The notes below the pieces were generated by a model. It made no database searches and was not told the DNA's origin. It saw only the letters and a program-made list of their open reading frames with translations. DNA of 64,000 nt from Mesorhizobium qingshengii (GTDB lineage Bacteria; Pseudomonadota; Alphaproteobacteria; Rhizobiales; Rhizobiaceae), in contig NZ_FMXM01000003.1 in assembly GCF_900103325.1 (NCBI RefSeq), positions 62,001-126,000 on the forward strand, read 5' to 3'. Of the stretch, positions 7,332-16,274 are shown one piece after another; position 1 is the stretch's first letter, and every line of letters begins with the position of its first letter. The position numbers and the translations under genes were made by a program.

Positions 7332-8819
7332 ATGAACGAAATCACACAAGCGGAGGAAAGGATCGGCGCGTCGGCCAGCGACGTGCGCACGGTGCCACTG
7401 TCGCGCGGCCTGTCGACAAAGCTGCTGCTCTTGACCATCGTCTTCGTGCTTCTTGCCGAGGTGCTCATCTTCCTGCCCTGGATCGCCAGCTACCGGCTGA
7501 GCTGGCTCAAGGAGCGCCTGAGCACGGCCGCGGCGGTGTCGATCGTGCTGGTGCAAGGCGAGCCCACCTCGCTGTCGCGCGCGGCCCAGAACGACGTGCT
7601 GATGGCAATCGGCGCCAAGGCGATCGCGGTGCGCGATGGCGGCGTCTCGCGCCTTCTGGTGGTGGCCGAGATGCCGCCGCAGGTCGACGAGCACATCGAT
7701 ATCGCCAACATCGGCATGATCAAGGGCATGACCGGCGCACTCGACACACTGTTTTTTGGCGGCAACCGGATGCTGCGCGTCTTCGGGCCGGTCGGAGAAA
7801 GCGACAAGGAGTTCGAGCTGATCATGCCGGACTACTCCCTGCGCAACGCCATGCTCATCTACTCACGCAACGTCGCCTTCGTCTCGCTGCTGATCTCGCT
7901 GTTCACCGCAATGCTGGTCTATGCCGCCATCGACTTGATCATGATCGGGCCGATCCGGACGATGACACGGTCGATGCTGTCCTTCTCCGAAGCTCCTGAC
8001 GATCCCGGACGCATCATCCACCCCGCCGCACGCGCCGACGAGATCGGCGTTGCCGAGCGCGAACTGTCGCAGATGCAGGAACGGCTGCAGAAGATGCTGG
8101 CCGAGCAGAAGCACCTTGCCGACCTCGGCCTCGCGGTCTCGAAGATCAACCATGACATGCGCAACATCCTGGCGTCGGCGCAGCTGATGTCGGACCGCCT
8201 GCGCCAGGTCAAGGACCCGACCGTGCAGGCCTTCGCGCCGAAGCTGCTGCGCGCGCTCGATCGCGCCGTGTCCTATTCCGAAGGCGTGCTGGCCTATGGC
8301 CGCACCCAGGAGCCGCCACCGGCGCGCCGCAGGCTGCGGCTGCATCAACTGGTCGAGGACGTCCATGGCCTGCTCGATACGGAAGGCGGCATCGAGTTCG
8401 TCAACGCCGTCGATCTGGCCTTCGAGGTGGACGCCGATTCCGACCAGCTGTTCAGGGTGCTGACCAACCTTTGCCGCAACGCCGTGCAGGCGATGGCGGC
8501 GGATACGGAGAGCGCCATCGTGCGCCGGCTGGCCGTGTCGGCCGTGCGCCTGGGCAGTGTCAGCCGCATCGTCGTCACCGACACCGGCCCCGGCCTGCCG
8601 CCAAAGGCGCGCGAGAACCTGTTCGCGGCCTTTCGCGGCTCGGCGCGCAGCGGCGGCACCGGCCTTGGCCTGGCGATCGCGCACGAGCTGATCCGGGCGC
8701 ATGGCGGCACGGTGGAACTGGTCGAGAGCATTGGCGGGCGCACGACATTCGCGGTCACTATTCCCGATCAGCCGGTGCGGCTCGATCAGGCCCGCAATGG
8801 CCTGCGCCGGCCGGCATGA
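7332..8819 (+). CDS. Orphan membrane sensor histidine kinase
   Basis: Two-component sensor kinase of 495 residues. Membrane segments at about 29-52 and 181-206 enclose a periplasmic sensing domain of about 130 residues, followed by a HAMP-like linker and a coiled region. The phospho-acceptor is H274 in SKINHDMRNIL, an HD-M-R-N type H-box. The catalytic domain shows the N-box LTNLCRNAVQAM (378-388), G1 DTGPGLP (417-423) and G2 GGTGLGLAI (441-449). No response regulator gene is adjacent, so its partner lies elsewhere. Its 3' neighbour is a tRNA gene. Confidence 0.93.
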   Translation: MNEITQAEERIGASASDVRTVPLSRGLSTKLLLLTIVFVLLAEVLIFLPWIASYRLSWLKERLSTAAAVSIVLVQGEPTSLSRAAQNDVLMAIGAKAIAVRDGGVSRLLVVAEMPPQVDEHIDIANIGMIKGMTGALDTLFFGGNRMLRVFGPVGESDKEFELIMPDYSLRNAMLIYSRNVAFVSLLISLFTAMLVYAAIDLIMIGPIRTMTRSMLSFSEAPDDPGRIIHPAARADEIGVAERELSQMQERLQKMLAEQKHLADLGLAVSKINHDMRNILASAQLMSDRLRQVKDPTVQAFAPKLLRALDRAVSYSEGVLAYGRTQEPPPARRRLRLHQLVEDVHGLLDTEGGIEFVNAVDLAFEVDADSDQLFRVLTNLCRNAVQAMAADTESAIVRRLAVSAVRLGSVSRIVVTDTGPGLPPKARENLFAAFRGSARSGGTGLGLAIAHELIRAHGGTVELVESIGGRTTFAVTIPDQPVRLDQARNGLRRPA

Positions 8820-9051
8820 CGATTCGAGCGCCGTCTTCGCCCCGATTGCTGCCCCCACGACCGATGCTCTGCCCGACTTCGAGCTGTTTCGAAGCGCCGG
8901 AACCCCAGCTGTCATCACGCGCTGACATGCCTGCGACAAAACTTTTGCCGGATCGGCTTGCTTTTCGGAAATTCAGTCGCTAGGGAACAGCTCACATTCG
9001 CGGTCGGTCCTCAGGATCGGATCGCGGGTCATGGAAAGCATGGCCTGTTGC

Positions 9052-9128
9052 GCGCCCGTAGCTCAGCTGGATAGAGCACCAGACTACGAATCTGGGGGTC
9101 AGGAGTTCGAATCTCTTCGGGCGCGCCA
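9052..9128 (+). tRNA. tRNA-Arg (anticodon ACG)
   Basis: A 77-nt cloverleaf. The acceptor stem is GCGCCCG/CGGGCGC with discriminator G and encoded CCA. The D arm is TAGCTCAGCTGGATAGAGC. The anticodon stem CCAGA/TCTGG holds loop CTACGAA with anticodon ACG. The T arm contains GTTCGAATC. The A34 base is normally converted to inosine, so it would read CGU, CGC and CGA. Confidence 0.97.
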
Positions 9129-9162
9129 TTTCCAATGTATTGATTTCGCATAGATTTTCTCT

Positions 9163-10083
9163 TCAGGAACCGACCGGGTGTTGGTTCGCGGAGCTGCGAG
9201 CATATCGGCCGGGTGGCTGTCCGACGTAGCGGCTGAAGGCGGTACTGAACGTGCTTGCCGACCCGTAGCCGACCCGTTCGGCGACTTCGGCAATGTCAAT
9301 TTCTTGTTGCCGCAGAAGATTCTTTGCCAGCGCCATACGCCATGCCAGCAGATATTCCATGGGCGGCACGCCTACATTGCGTGCAAAGCGGTCAAAGAAC
9401 GCGGAGCGGGAGAGCGCCGCCTTTTTCGCCAGATCGGCCATCGTCCAGGGACGCGCGGGATCGGAATGCATCTGCCTGATTGCCTCCGCCAGCCGGGCAT
9501 CGCCCAGGCCGCGCAGCAATCCCGCAGGGGCATCGGCAGCTTGTGTCAGTCGTAATGCCTCCACGAGCAAGATCTCAACGAGCCGGGTGAGCACCAGCGT
9601 GCGCCCCGAACGATCCAACGCAGCCTCATCGATCAGAAGCTTTACCAGCGTCGATAGTCTTTCCTCACCGCTGACATGAATCTGCTCCGGGAGGAGTGAC
9701 AGGAGAAGGCCGGAGTCCTCATTAGCGAAGATGAAATAGCCCCCCAGAATGCGAACAGCTGGTGGGCCGTCTTGCCTGCCATGGCGGACTTCGCCGGTCG
9801 CCGCTGCCGCGACATGGGGATCAATGAACTCGGGAGTGACGGACTCGAAGCCTGACATCGTGAAGCCCGGCGTCGTCGGCAGCAGAACGAAATCGCCCGC
9901 CTGGAGAGTTAACTCAGCCTGCCCATCGACGGCCAGACGGCAGGAACCCTCGATCACGATGGCGAAGCTGGGGTGGCCGAAATCGCCGTAACGAACGCCC
10001 CAGCGTCCGGCGCCGCTGATGCCCTTGGTGAATACGGCCTGGGGACGCAGCAGCCCTATGATGTCTGAGAGAGGATCGATCAT
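9163..10083 (-). CDS. AraC-family transcriptional regulator with N-terminal cupin
   Basis: Regulator of 306 residues. The N-terminal AraC-type cupin domain (cupin_6 style, about 1-180) has the GDFVLLPTTPGF strand pattern. The C-terminal double helix-turn-helix (about 205-300) includes WTMADLAKKAALSRSAFFDRFARNVG and the second helix block IAEVAERVGYGSASTFSTAFSRYVGQPPGRYAR. It is divergent from an SDR gene, a pairing frequently seen for cupin_6 AraC regulators and their target oxidoreductases, so it probably activates that gene. Confidence 0.93.
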   Translation of the reverse strand: MIDPLSDIIGLLRPQAVFTKGISGAGRWGVRYGDFGHPSFAIVIEGSCRLAVDGQAELTLQAGDFVLLPTTPGFTMSGFESVTPEFIDPHVAAAATGEVRHGRQDGPPAVRILGGYFIFANEDSGLLLSLLPEQIHVSGEERLSTLVKLLIDEAALDRSGRTLVLTRLVEILLVEALRLTQAADAPAGLLRGLGDARLAEAIRQMHSDPARPWTMADLAKKAALSRSAFFDRFARNVGVPPMEYLLAWRMALAKNLLRQQEIDIAEVAERVGYGSASTFSTAFSRYVGQPPGRYARSSANQHPVGS

Positions 10084-10118
10084 ATCTGGACTATAACGAA
10101 CTGAATATGGACCTTCAA
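10082..10118. promoter_or_regulatory. Direct repeats in the araC/SDR divergent promoter
   Basis: ATATCTGGAC (10082-10091) and ATATGGAC (10105-10112) share TGGAC with 21 bp between equivalent bases, about two helical turns. AraC proteins usually bind direct half-sites spaced this way. The first copy overlaps the regulator's start codon, which would suit autoregulation. Confidence 0.35.
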
Positions 10119-10181
10119 TTGTAGATAGTCCTATCCGGTCGGGCTAGCGTGGATTCATCGGTACCAACAAGGAGATGAACC

Positions 10182-10925
10182 ATGAAAACCATACTGATCA
10201 CCGGCTGCTCCTCGGGCTATGGACTCGAGACGGCTCGCTATTTCCTTGCGAAGCAGTGGAACGTCATTGCGACCATGCGCACCCCGCGAGAAGAAATCCT
10301 GCCGCGCTCGGAAAAGCTGCGCATTCTGTCATTGGACGTAACGGACGAAGCCAGCATCGCTCAGGCCATGAAAGCCGCCGGGCCTATCGATGTGCTGGTC
10401 AACAACGCCGGTATCGGCGTCGTCGGCGCATTTGAAGCAACGCCCATGTCTCACATCCGCAAGCTCTTCGATACAAACACCTTCGGCGTCATGGCCATGA
10501 CGCATGCGGTCATCCCGCAGATGCGCGAGCGCCGATCCGGCGTGATCGTCAACATTACGTCGAGCGCAACTCTGGCCCCCATGCCATTGGCGGCTGCCTA
10601 CACCGCCAGCAAACAGGCCATCGAGGGCTTCACCGGCTCTCTCGCTCACGAGCTTGGACACTTCAACATCCAGGCCAAGCTTGTGGAACCCGGCTATGCA
10701 CCGACCACGAGCTTCGCCCAGAACACCTCCGTGCGGATCGAAGACCTTATTCCGGAGGCTTATGCGGACTTCGCAGCGCCGATCTTTCAGGCATTCGCGC
10801 GGCCGGCCCTGACCACCAGGGAAATTGATGTCGCCGAGGCGGTATGGCGGGCGGTCAACGATGGCACCGGCAAGCTGCGTTTCCCGGCAGGGGCGGATGC
10901 TGTAGCGCTCTCCCACGCCGCGTAA
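10182..10925 (+). CDS. Short-chain dehydrogenase/reductase under AraC control
   Basis: Classical SDR oxidoreductase of 247 residues. The Rossmann glycine motif TGCSSGYG (7-14), DVTD, NNAG (74-77), catalytic Ser at about 127, and Y140-x-x-x-K144 in YTASK are all present, so it should be active. The R32-T33 after strand 2 hints at NADP(H) preference. AAGGAGATGAACC precedes ATG 10182. Substrate is unknown. A hairpin follows the stop codon at once, so it is probably a single-gene transcript. Confidence 0.93.
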   Translation: MKTILITGCSSGYGLETARYFLAKQWNVIATMRTPREEILPRSEKLRILSLDVTDEASIAQAMKAAGPIDVLVNNAGIGVVGAFEATPMSHIRKLFDTNTFGVMAMTHAVIPQMRERRSGVIVNITSSATLAPMPLAAAYTASKQAIEGFTGSLAHELGHFNIQAKLVEPGYAPTTSFAQNTSVRIEDLIPEAYADFAAPIFQAFARPALTTREIDVAEAVWRAVNDGTGKLRFPAGADAVALSHAA

Positions 10926-10935
10926 CCATTGCTCA

Positions 10936-10967
10936 GCGCCAGCCTCAATCCATCAGGAGGCTGGCGC
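10936..10967 (+). terminator. Hairpin after the SDR gene
   Basis: Perfect 11-bp stem GCGCCAGCCTC / GAGGCTGGCGC with a 10-nt loop, 10 nt past the stop codon. There is no U-tract, so it may terminate weakly or protect the transcript end. Confidence 0.55.
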
Positions 10968-11134
10968 GGCGACCTTGCAGCCGTCAAATTCCATAGGATT
11001 ACAATATGTAGCAAGTCCCGGTTTCATCCTCTCCGGCGCGCCATTCAATTCCTGAAGGCATGCGGCAAGTCAGAGGCGGGGTTCCGTCGCCGGCGATGTT
11101 GGCGGGGCAAAACGATGCGCCCCCGCGGGCCAAT

Positions 11135-11983
11135 CTAGAAGTGCCATATATCCCGCTGCTTCCACAGATCGATCGGGGCGCGCCAAAGCCGGTATCTGGC
11201 CGCCTGCTCGATTTGTTGGCTTACGCCGAGGTGGCCATTGCCCTCGAAGAAAGCCTCCAGTCGCCTGCGGGCAAAAAGCTTCCTTCCCCTGGTATTGTAA
11301 TTGCGGATGGGTAGCCGGTGGCGGCTGATTGTCCGCCCGTGCCGGGAAAGCGCCACGCCAATGCAGAACTGTTCCGTGGTGTGCGCCTTCACGACACCAA
11401 TCATCTGTTCGATGGCATGGTAAGCGTCGGTCAAAGCGGGAAGATTGGAGTTGTGGACGCCGAGGACGCCGCTGTTCCACATCGGTTCGGATCCCGTGAG
11501 CTTGTAGTCGCCCAGCAAAAACCCCTTGTCCGCGATCGCGCGATAGGGCGCCTTTGGCGTTCCTTCGGATTTTCTCATGATGGAATGCGACGGAGAAATT
11601 CGGCTGAAACAGCTCGAAATGTCGTCGACCGGGTACATGTCCGTATCCATGAAGAACAGGCGGACGCAGCGCGTCAGCAGATCAATAAGGCCCGCGGCCT
11701 TTATGCCGAAGAGATATCGGCCGCCAAAAGACATTTCGGTCTTTGCCTTGGCGGCAAGTTCAATTGCTTCGATTGGGTATCCATCAAAAATCGAAGGCTT
11801 GTCGGTCAGGACCTTGATATTTGCGTCCGGGCAATAATGCATCACCCTCAGCGCGCTGAACAGCGCGCCGCGCGCATACAGCTCGTCCTCGCCGAACGCT
11901 ATGTAACCGAAACTGTCGCCCATTTCCGCTCCCGGCAGGAGCGCCGCACGCTCTACCTTGCTTGAATCCGCCGAGAAGTCCAT
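11135..11983 (-). CDS. Glycosyltransferase-like protein (GT-A fold candidate)
   Basis: A protein of 282 residues with no clear family that I can name with certainty. It contains a D-x-D type motif in LFFMDTDMYPVDD, preceded by a GIKAAGLIDLL helix, and a later WNSGVLGVHNSN segment. That combination is typical of GT-A nucleotide-sugar transferases such as GT8-like enzymes. There is no signal peptide. ATG 11983 has GAGG at good spacing; an ATG at 12022 would add 13 residues. It is divergent from the next SDR. It may decorate a surface polysaccharide, but no other polysaccharide gene is nearby. Confidence 0.65.
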   Translation of the reverse strand: MDFSADSSKVERAALLPGAEMGDSFGYIAFGEDELYARGALFSALRVMHYCPDANIKVLTDKPSIFDGYPIEAIELAAKAKTEMSFGGRYLFGIKAAGLIDLLTRCVRLFFMDTDMYPVDDISSCFSRISPSHSIMRKSEGTPKAPYRAIADKGFLLGDYKLTGSEPMWNSGVLGVHNSNLPALTDAYHAIEQMIGVVKAHTTEQFCIGVALSRHGRTISRHRLPIRNYNTRGRKLFARRRLEAFFEGNGHLGVSQQIEQAARYRLWRAPIDLWKQRDIWHF

Positions 11984-12155
11984 GGGCCACAGCCTCGCGA
12001 GCCAGCCCGTGTAGTGCCTCATGGCCGGCCTGGTCTCGCCCCGGCAATTTCATCGGACTCTTGCGCGAACATTCTTGCTACATCCGATTGCGGGTACGCC
12101 GATAAACCAACATACCAATCCAATCGAAAATGAGGCCAGCCGCAAAGGAGCCCGC

Positions 12156-12914
12156 ATGGCCGCGACTACCAGCAGACGCGCTTTGATCACCGGAGCCGGA
12201 GCCGCCGATGGCATCGGCTTTGCCATTGCCCGGCAGCTCGGCCGTGCGGGCCATGCCGTTTTCCTCAATGGCGCCAGTGCGCGAGTGCTCGATCGCGCCG
12301 CCGAGCTTCGCGGCGAAGGCATCGATGCCACCGCCGTCGTCGCCGATCTCACTATAGCCGCCGATGTCGCGCGGCTGCGGGCGGCCGTCGGGGCCGTCGA
12401 TATCCTGGTCAACAATGCCGGCATGGGCTCGCTGGCATCGCCATCAGTCGACAAGGCGTTTCTCTCCATGACCGAGGCCGACTGGGATCAGGGAATCGAC
12501 GTCAGCCTGAAGACGGCATTCCTCGTCACCCGTGCGTTCCTGCCGGCGATGGTCGAAGCGGGCTACGGGCGCATCGTCAATGTGGCGTCGATCACCGGGC
12601 CGCTGGTGTCCTTCGAAGGCACGGCCGCCTATTCCGCCGCCAAGGCCGGCATGGTCGGCCTGACGCGCACGCTGGCACTGGAAGTGGCGAGGAACGGCAT
12701 CACCGCCAACGCCGTGGCTCCCGGCTGGATCGAAACGGGGGCGTCAAGCGAGATGGAGCGGCAAGCTGCCCTGCATACGCCGCCGGCGCGAGCCGGGCGG
12801 CCGGATGAAGTGGCCGCCGCGGTCGTGTTCCTGGCATCGGAAGGCGCCAGCTATGTCAACGGCGCCCTGCTGGTGGTCGACGGCGGCAACAGCCTTCAGG
12901 AGCGCAAGGGCTGA
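12156..12914 (+). CDS. SDR-family oxidoreductase (3-oxoacyl reductase-like)
   Basis: Classical SDR of 252 residues. Cofactor motif TGAGAADGIG (12-21), NNAG (86-89), catalytic S145, Y159 and K163 (YSAAK), and C-terminal YVNGALLVVDGG as in FabG-like enzymes. The acidic D64 after strand 3 and N38 after strand 2 do not settle cofactor choice. The start is ATG 12156 because AAAGGAG precedes it at the right distance; the frame is open far upstream but lacks a site. Function unknown. Confidence 0.92.
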   Translation: MAATTSRRALITGAGAADGIGFAIARQLGRAGHAVFLNGASARVLDRAAELRGEGIDATAVVADLTIAADVARLRAAVGAVDILVNNAGMGSLASPSVDKAFLSMTEADWDQGIDVSLKTAFLVTRAFLPAMVEAGYGRIVNVASITGPLVSFEGTAAYSAAKAGMVGLTRTLALEVARNGITANAVAPGWIETGASSEMERQAALHTPPARAGRPDEVAAAVVFLASEGASYVNGALLVVDGGNSLQERKG

Positions 12915-12953
12915 AGGCCTGCCGGGCGCTCCGTCAGGGTCGGCCGACCCTGC

Positions 12954-13680
12954 TCAGGACGCCTTGGCCAGGAATGACTGATAGTCCGACTTGGCCTGCA
13001 GCAGGCGCAGCACATTGTCGCGAGATCCTCGCACATGGGAGCGCGCCAGCGTACCGGCTTGGCTGGCGTCACCGGCACAGATCGCCTCGACAATCTCGGC
13101 ATGCTCGTCGCGGGCGATCTTCCATTCGTCCAGCCACAGCAGCTCCGTCCAGGCATAGTGCTGGCACTTGTCGAGGATGCCGCACAGCATGCCATGCAGC
13201 ATCACATTGCCGCTGATCTCGACGATGACGCGGTGCAGGTCGATGCCGACCTCAAGCTCCTGGAATTTTTCCCTTGTGGTGCGGTCCGGGATGGCGGCCA
13301 GCCGCTCGCATTCCGCCAGCATGGCGCGCAGTTCCGTCGCCGCGACCGCGGCCAGTTCGGTCGCATGGCCGTCGAGCAGTTCGCGGATCTAAGGCCTCGC
13401 GGAACATGTTGATGTCGAATTCGGTGACGACATAGCCCTGGCGCGGGCGGCCGGTGACCAGGCCGTCGCGGTCGAGGCGGTTGAAGGCTTCGCGCACCGG
13501 CGTGCGGCTGACATTCAGTCGCACCGCGATGTCGTTTCGGTGACGCGCGAGCCCGGCGGAATCTGGCCGGTCACGATCATCGTCTTGAGCGAGGAACAGA
13601 CCGAGTCGCGCAGCGTATTTTTGGTTTGCTTGGCCCCAGATTGGTTTCCAGTTTCGCGCTTTAGCCTGTTGTCGTCCCAT
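12954..13680 (-). pseudogene. GntR/FCD regulator broken by at least two frameshifts
   Basis: Pieces of one FadR-type regulator appear in different minus-strand frames. The N-terminal NTLRDSVCSSLKTMIVTG and IPPGSRVTE are in one frame; the helix-turn-helix continuation AVRLNVSRTPVREAFNRLDR and GLVTGRPRQGYVVTEFDINMF in the second; and the ligand domain IRELLDGHATELAAVAATEL through LLQAKSDYQSFLAKAS in the third. The breaks lie near 13531-13537 and 13388-13394, each explained by one or two missing bases. The domain order is otherwise intact, so decay is recent or the sequence has errors. A separate, intact FCD regulator starts 190 bp away. Confidence 0.85.
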
Positions 13681-13809
13681 TTGTAGTCGTAGCCGGTCTG
13701 ATTTGCCACGCCCAGGGCGACACCATCCCAAAGACTCTCCCGGCCCGAAATAGATCGTGCCGGTGGTGCACTGCACCGGTATCGGCTTCTGAACGTCGTC
13801 ACCGGGGTA

Positions 13810-13838
13810 TTGACGACGAAATAAAATGCGGATTTGAT
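13810..13838 (+). promoter_or_regulatory. Promoter candidate for the gntR gene at 13873
   Basis: TTGACG (13810-13815) with a TTTGAT/GATAAT -10 region (13833-13841), in a locally AT-rich stretch of otherwise GC-rich DNA, 32 nt before the start codon. The weaker TTTGAT gives 17-bp spacing and the better GATAAT gives 20 bp, so the exact -10 is uncertain. Confidence 0.35.
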
Positions 13839-13872
13839 AATACGTGGATACAAAAATACTTTTAGGTGCCCC

Positions 13873-14544
13873 ATGCCAGCAGCCTTTCCGGCAGAGCCAC
13901 AGATGTCCGCCACTGCTGAGGAAGAGGCGTACAGGCACGTTCATAGAGCCCTTCGCCTCGGCCGCTACAAACCGGGCGACAGGCTTATTCCGGAGGAGAT
14001 TGCCGCCGAGATCGGCATGAGTCGCATGCCGGTGCGGGAAGCCTTTCGGCGCCTGGCCTCCGACGGGCTGGTGGTTCTGCGGCCCAATCGTGGATGCGTG
14101 GTCGCAGGCCTGACGGTCGATGAGCTTTACGAGATTTTCGAAATTCGCTCGGTTCTGGAGGGACTGGCCGTAAGGCTGGCGATGCCCCGGATCGATGAGG
14201 AGGAGTTCGAGGAACTCGATCGCCTGCTCCAGCGCATGGAACGCGCGGGCCAGAGCGGCAGCAGCGACTGGGTGGTCCGCCACCAGGAATTCCATGGCCG
14301 TATCTGTGCGCTAAGCCGAAGGCCCAAGCTTATCCACCAGATATCGGCGCTGCATGTGGTGATAGAGCCCTACATGCGCATCTGGTTCGACGACTGTGAC
14401 AAGCCGCATTCTGCGCGCGAGGAGCATGCCGCCGTGATCGCGGCCTTGCGTTCAGGCGACGAACTTCACGCGGAAAAGGTGATGCAGGATCATATTCTCA
14501 GCACAGCACCGATGCTGGCCGAGTTCGTGAGTTCGAGCCGGTGA
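13873..14544 (+). CDS. GntR-family regulator, FCD (FadR) subfamily
   Basis: Regulator of 223 residues. The N-terminal winged helix-turn-helix contains YKPGDRLIPEEIAAEIGMSR and MPVREAFRRLASDGLV; the C-terminal all-helical FCD domain (about 95-220) has the metal/ligand-binding pattern of the family, with EFHGRICALS and EEHAAVIAALRSGD supplying conserved histidines. ATG 13873 has AGGTG upstream; the upstream in-frame TTG (13834) overlaps the promoter. It lies 90 nt before the transporter-GGT operon in the same direction and is its likely local regulator. Confidence 0.93.
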   Translation: MPAAFPAEPQMSATAEEEAYRHVHRALRLGRYKPGDRLIPEEIAAEIGMSRMPVREAFRRLASDGLVVLRPNRGCVVAGLTVDELYEIFEIRSVLEGLAVRLAMPRIDEEEFEELDRLLQRMERAGQSGSSDWVVRHQEFHGRICALSRRPKLIHQISALHVVIEPYMRIWFDDCDKPHSAREEHAAVIAALRSGDELHAEKVMQDHILSTAPMLAEFVSSSR

Positions 14545-14634
14545 CGAACGCCGGCCGGACAAGAATGGCCTCGAACCGGCAATGCGGCCGGACGTAGGAA
14601 CAGATCGATCAGCCTATCAAAAAAGGGGAACCAC

Positions 14635-15486
14635 ATGAAAGTTTGTCGTTTGGCCGCAGTTGCGGCCGCACTCAGCATGCTCGGCTTCATGCACACCGCA
14701 TTGGCCGAGGACGCGCCCAAGGCCATAACCATCGCCACGGAGGGCGCCTACGCTCCGTGGAACTTCACCAACGCAGACGGCAAGCTCGACGGACTGGAGA
14801 TCGAACTCGCCAACAATCTTTGCGAGCGGATGAAGGTCAAATGCACCATCATCGCTCAGGACTGGGACGGACTTATTCCTTCGCTGAAGGTCGGCAAGTT
14901 CGATGTGATCATGGCCAGCATGTTCATCACGCCAAAACGCCTCGAGACCATCGACTTCACCCAGCCTTATGCGATCGACCCGGGCGGGTTCGCAGCCGCC
15001 AAGGATAGCGATCTGGGGAAGCTCGGCCCTTCGACCGAGAAATTCAAACTGGACGATGAGGCTGCTTCCAAGGCCGCGGTCGACAAGTTAAAGCCCCTGC
15101 TGAAGGGCAAGGTGGTCGGTGTCCAGGCGGCCACGGCCATGCTCGAATTCCTCAAGAAATACTTCGGCGACACGGTGGAGATTCGCGAGTACAAGACGAC
15201 CGAGCAGCACGATCTCGATCTGGCCGCGGGCCGCATCGATGCAATATTCGCTCAGAAGACAGCGCTCGCCGCGACGCTCGCAAAACCCGAATTCTCGGGC
15301 TTCACGGTTGCAGGTCCGGGCTTTGTCGGCGGCTTGTTCGGCGCCGGAACGGGTGCGGGACTCAGGAAGGAAGACGCCAAGCTCAAGGAAATGCTGAACG
15401 ACGCGATCAGCGCCGCCATTGCCGACGGGACCATTAAACGCATCTCGGAAAAATGGGTGAAAACGGACGTGACGCCGGTCAAGTAG
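14635..15486 (+). CDS. Polar amino acid/opine-type ABC transporter substrate-binding protein
   Basis: Periplasmic binding protein of 283 residues (SBP_bac_3, HisJ/NocT/OccT type). A signal peptide ends at ALA24. The mature N-terminus ITIATEGAYAPWNFTNADGKLDGLEIEL is the family's first strand and ligand loop, and DWDGLIPSLKVGKFDVIMASM and RLETIDFTQPY follow in order. AAAAAGGGGAACCAC precedes the ATG. It is followed by two matching permeases. Close architectural relatives import basic amino acids or opines; the nearby gamma-glutamyltransferase suggests a gamma-glutamyl or amino-acid conjugate. Confidence 0.93.
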   Translation: MKVCRLAAVAAALSMLGFMHTALAEDAPKAITIATEGAYAPWNFTNADGKLDGLEIELANNLCERMKVKCTIIAQDWDGLIPSLKVGKFDVIMASMFITPKRLETIDFTQPYAIDPGGFAAAKDSDLGKLGPSTEKFKLDDEAASKAAVDKLKPLLKGKVVGVQAATAMLEFLKKYFGDTVEIREYKTTEQHDLDLAAGRIDAIFAQKTALAATLAKPEFSGFTVAGPGFVGGLFGAGTGAGLRKEDAKLKEMLNDAISAAIADGTIKRISEKWVKTDVTPVK

Positions 15487-15560
15487 CCACGTGTGTATTC
15501 TGTCCGGCCGATTGGTATCAACCGATCGGCCGGGTGCCGCGCTGAACGATCAGGTTTCAC

Positions 15561-16274
15561 ATGACGGACACACTCCATATCCTTTCCGTGGGCAAGGGCG
15601 GCTGGGGCGGAGCCCTGCTGCTGGCAGCTGGAGTGACATTTGCGCTGTCAGTCCTCGGCTTCCTGCTCGGCGCTCTCTTCGGCGCGGTTGCAGCAGGAGG
15701 CCGGCTCTCCACGAGAGCTTTACCGTCATGGGTCGCCAAGGGCTATGGCACGGTGTTCAGGGGTGTGCCCGATCTGTTGACGATCTACCTGCTTTACTAC
15801 GGCGGCAGCATAGCATTGACTGAGATCGGTAAATTCTTCGGCAGCGCAGGCTTCGTCGGGCTGCCGACATTTGCGACTGGCGTCCTGGCGATCGGCATCA
15901 TTTCGGGCGCCTATCAAGCCGAGGTCTATCGCGGAGCATATCTCGCCGTCGATCTCGGCCAGTTTGAGGCTAGCAAGGCGCTCGGCCTGTCCCGGTTCCA
16001 ATCGCTGCGTCTCGTCATCGTGCCTCAACTGATGCGGCACGCCCTGCCGGGCCTCGGAAATGTCTGGCAGCTTGTGCTCAAGGATTCGGCCTTGATCTCC
16101 GTGATCGGCTTGGTGGAATTGATGCGGCAATCTCAGATCGGCGCGGGATCGATGCGGGAGCCCTTCGTCTTCTATATAGCAGCCGCGACGCTGTATTTCC
16201 TCATCGCTGCCGTGACCGGATCGGTCTTCCGCTACGGCGAGGCACGGGCGTGGCGTGGCATGGTCCACGCATGA
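15561..16274 (+). CDS. Amino acid ABC transporter permease (HisQ type)
   Basis: Inner-membrane permease of 237 residues with five or so membrane segments. The HisQ/HisM signature is present: FRGVPDLLTIYLLYYGG early, and the ATPase-contact EAA loop QFEASKALGLSRFQSLRLVIVPQ. It overlaps the next permease by ATGA, so the two are translated together. With the binding protein upstream it forms an import system, but no cognate ATP-binding gene is in the operon. Confidence 0.93.
   Translation: MTDTLHILSVGKGGWGGALLLAAGVTFALSVLGFLLGALFGAVAAGGRLSTRALPSWVAKGYGTVFRGVPDLLTIYLLYYGGSIALTEIGKFFGSAGFVGLPTFATGVLAIGIISGAYQAEVYRGAYLAVDLGQFEASKALGLSRFQSLRLVIVPQLMRHALPGLGNVWQLVLKDSALISVIGLVELMRQSQIGAGSMREPFVFYIAAATLYFLIAAVTGSVFRYGEARAWRGMVHA

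Noticed and set aside
9052..9128. Integration site: tRNA-Arg followed by accessory genes
   Set aside because: Accessory genes follow, but no integrase and no repeated tRNA 3' end was found downstream in the window.
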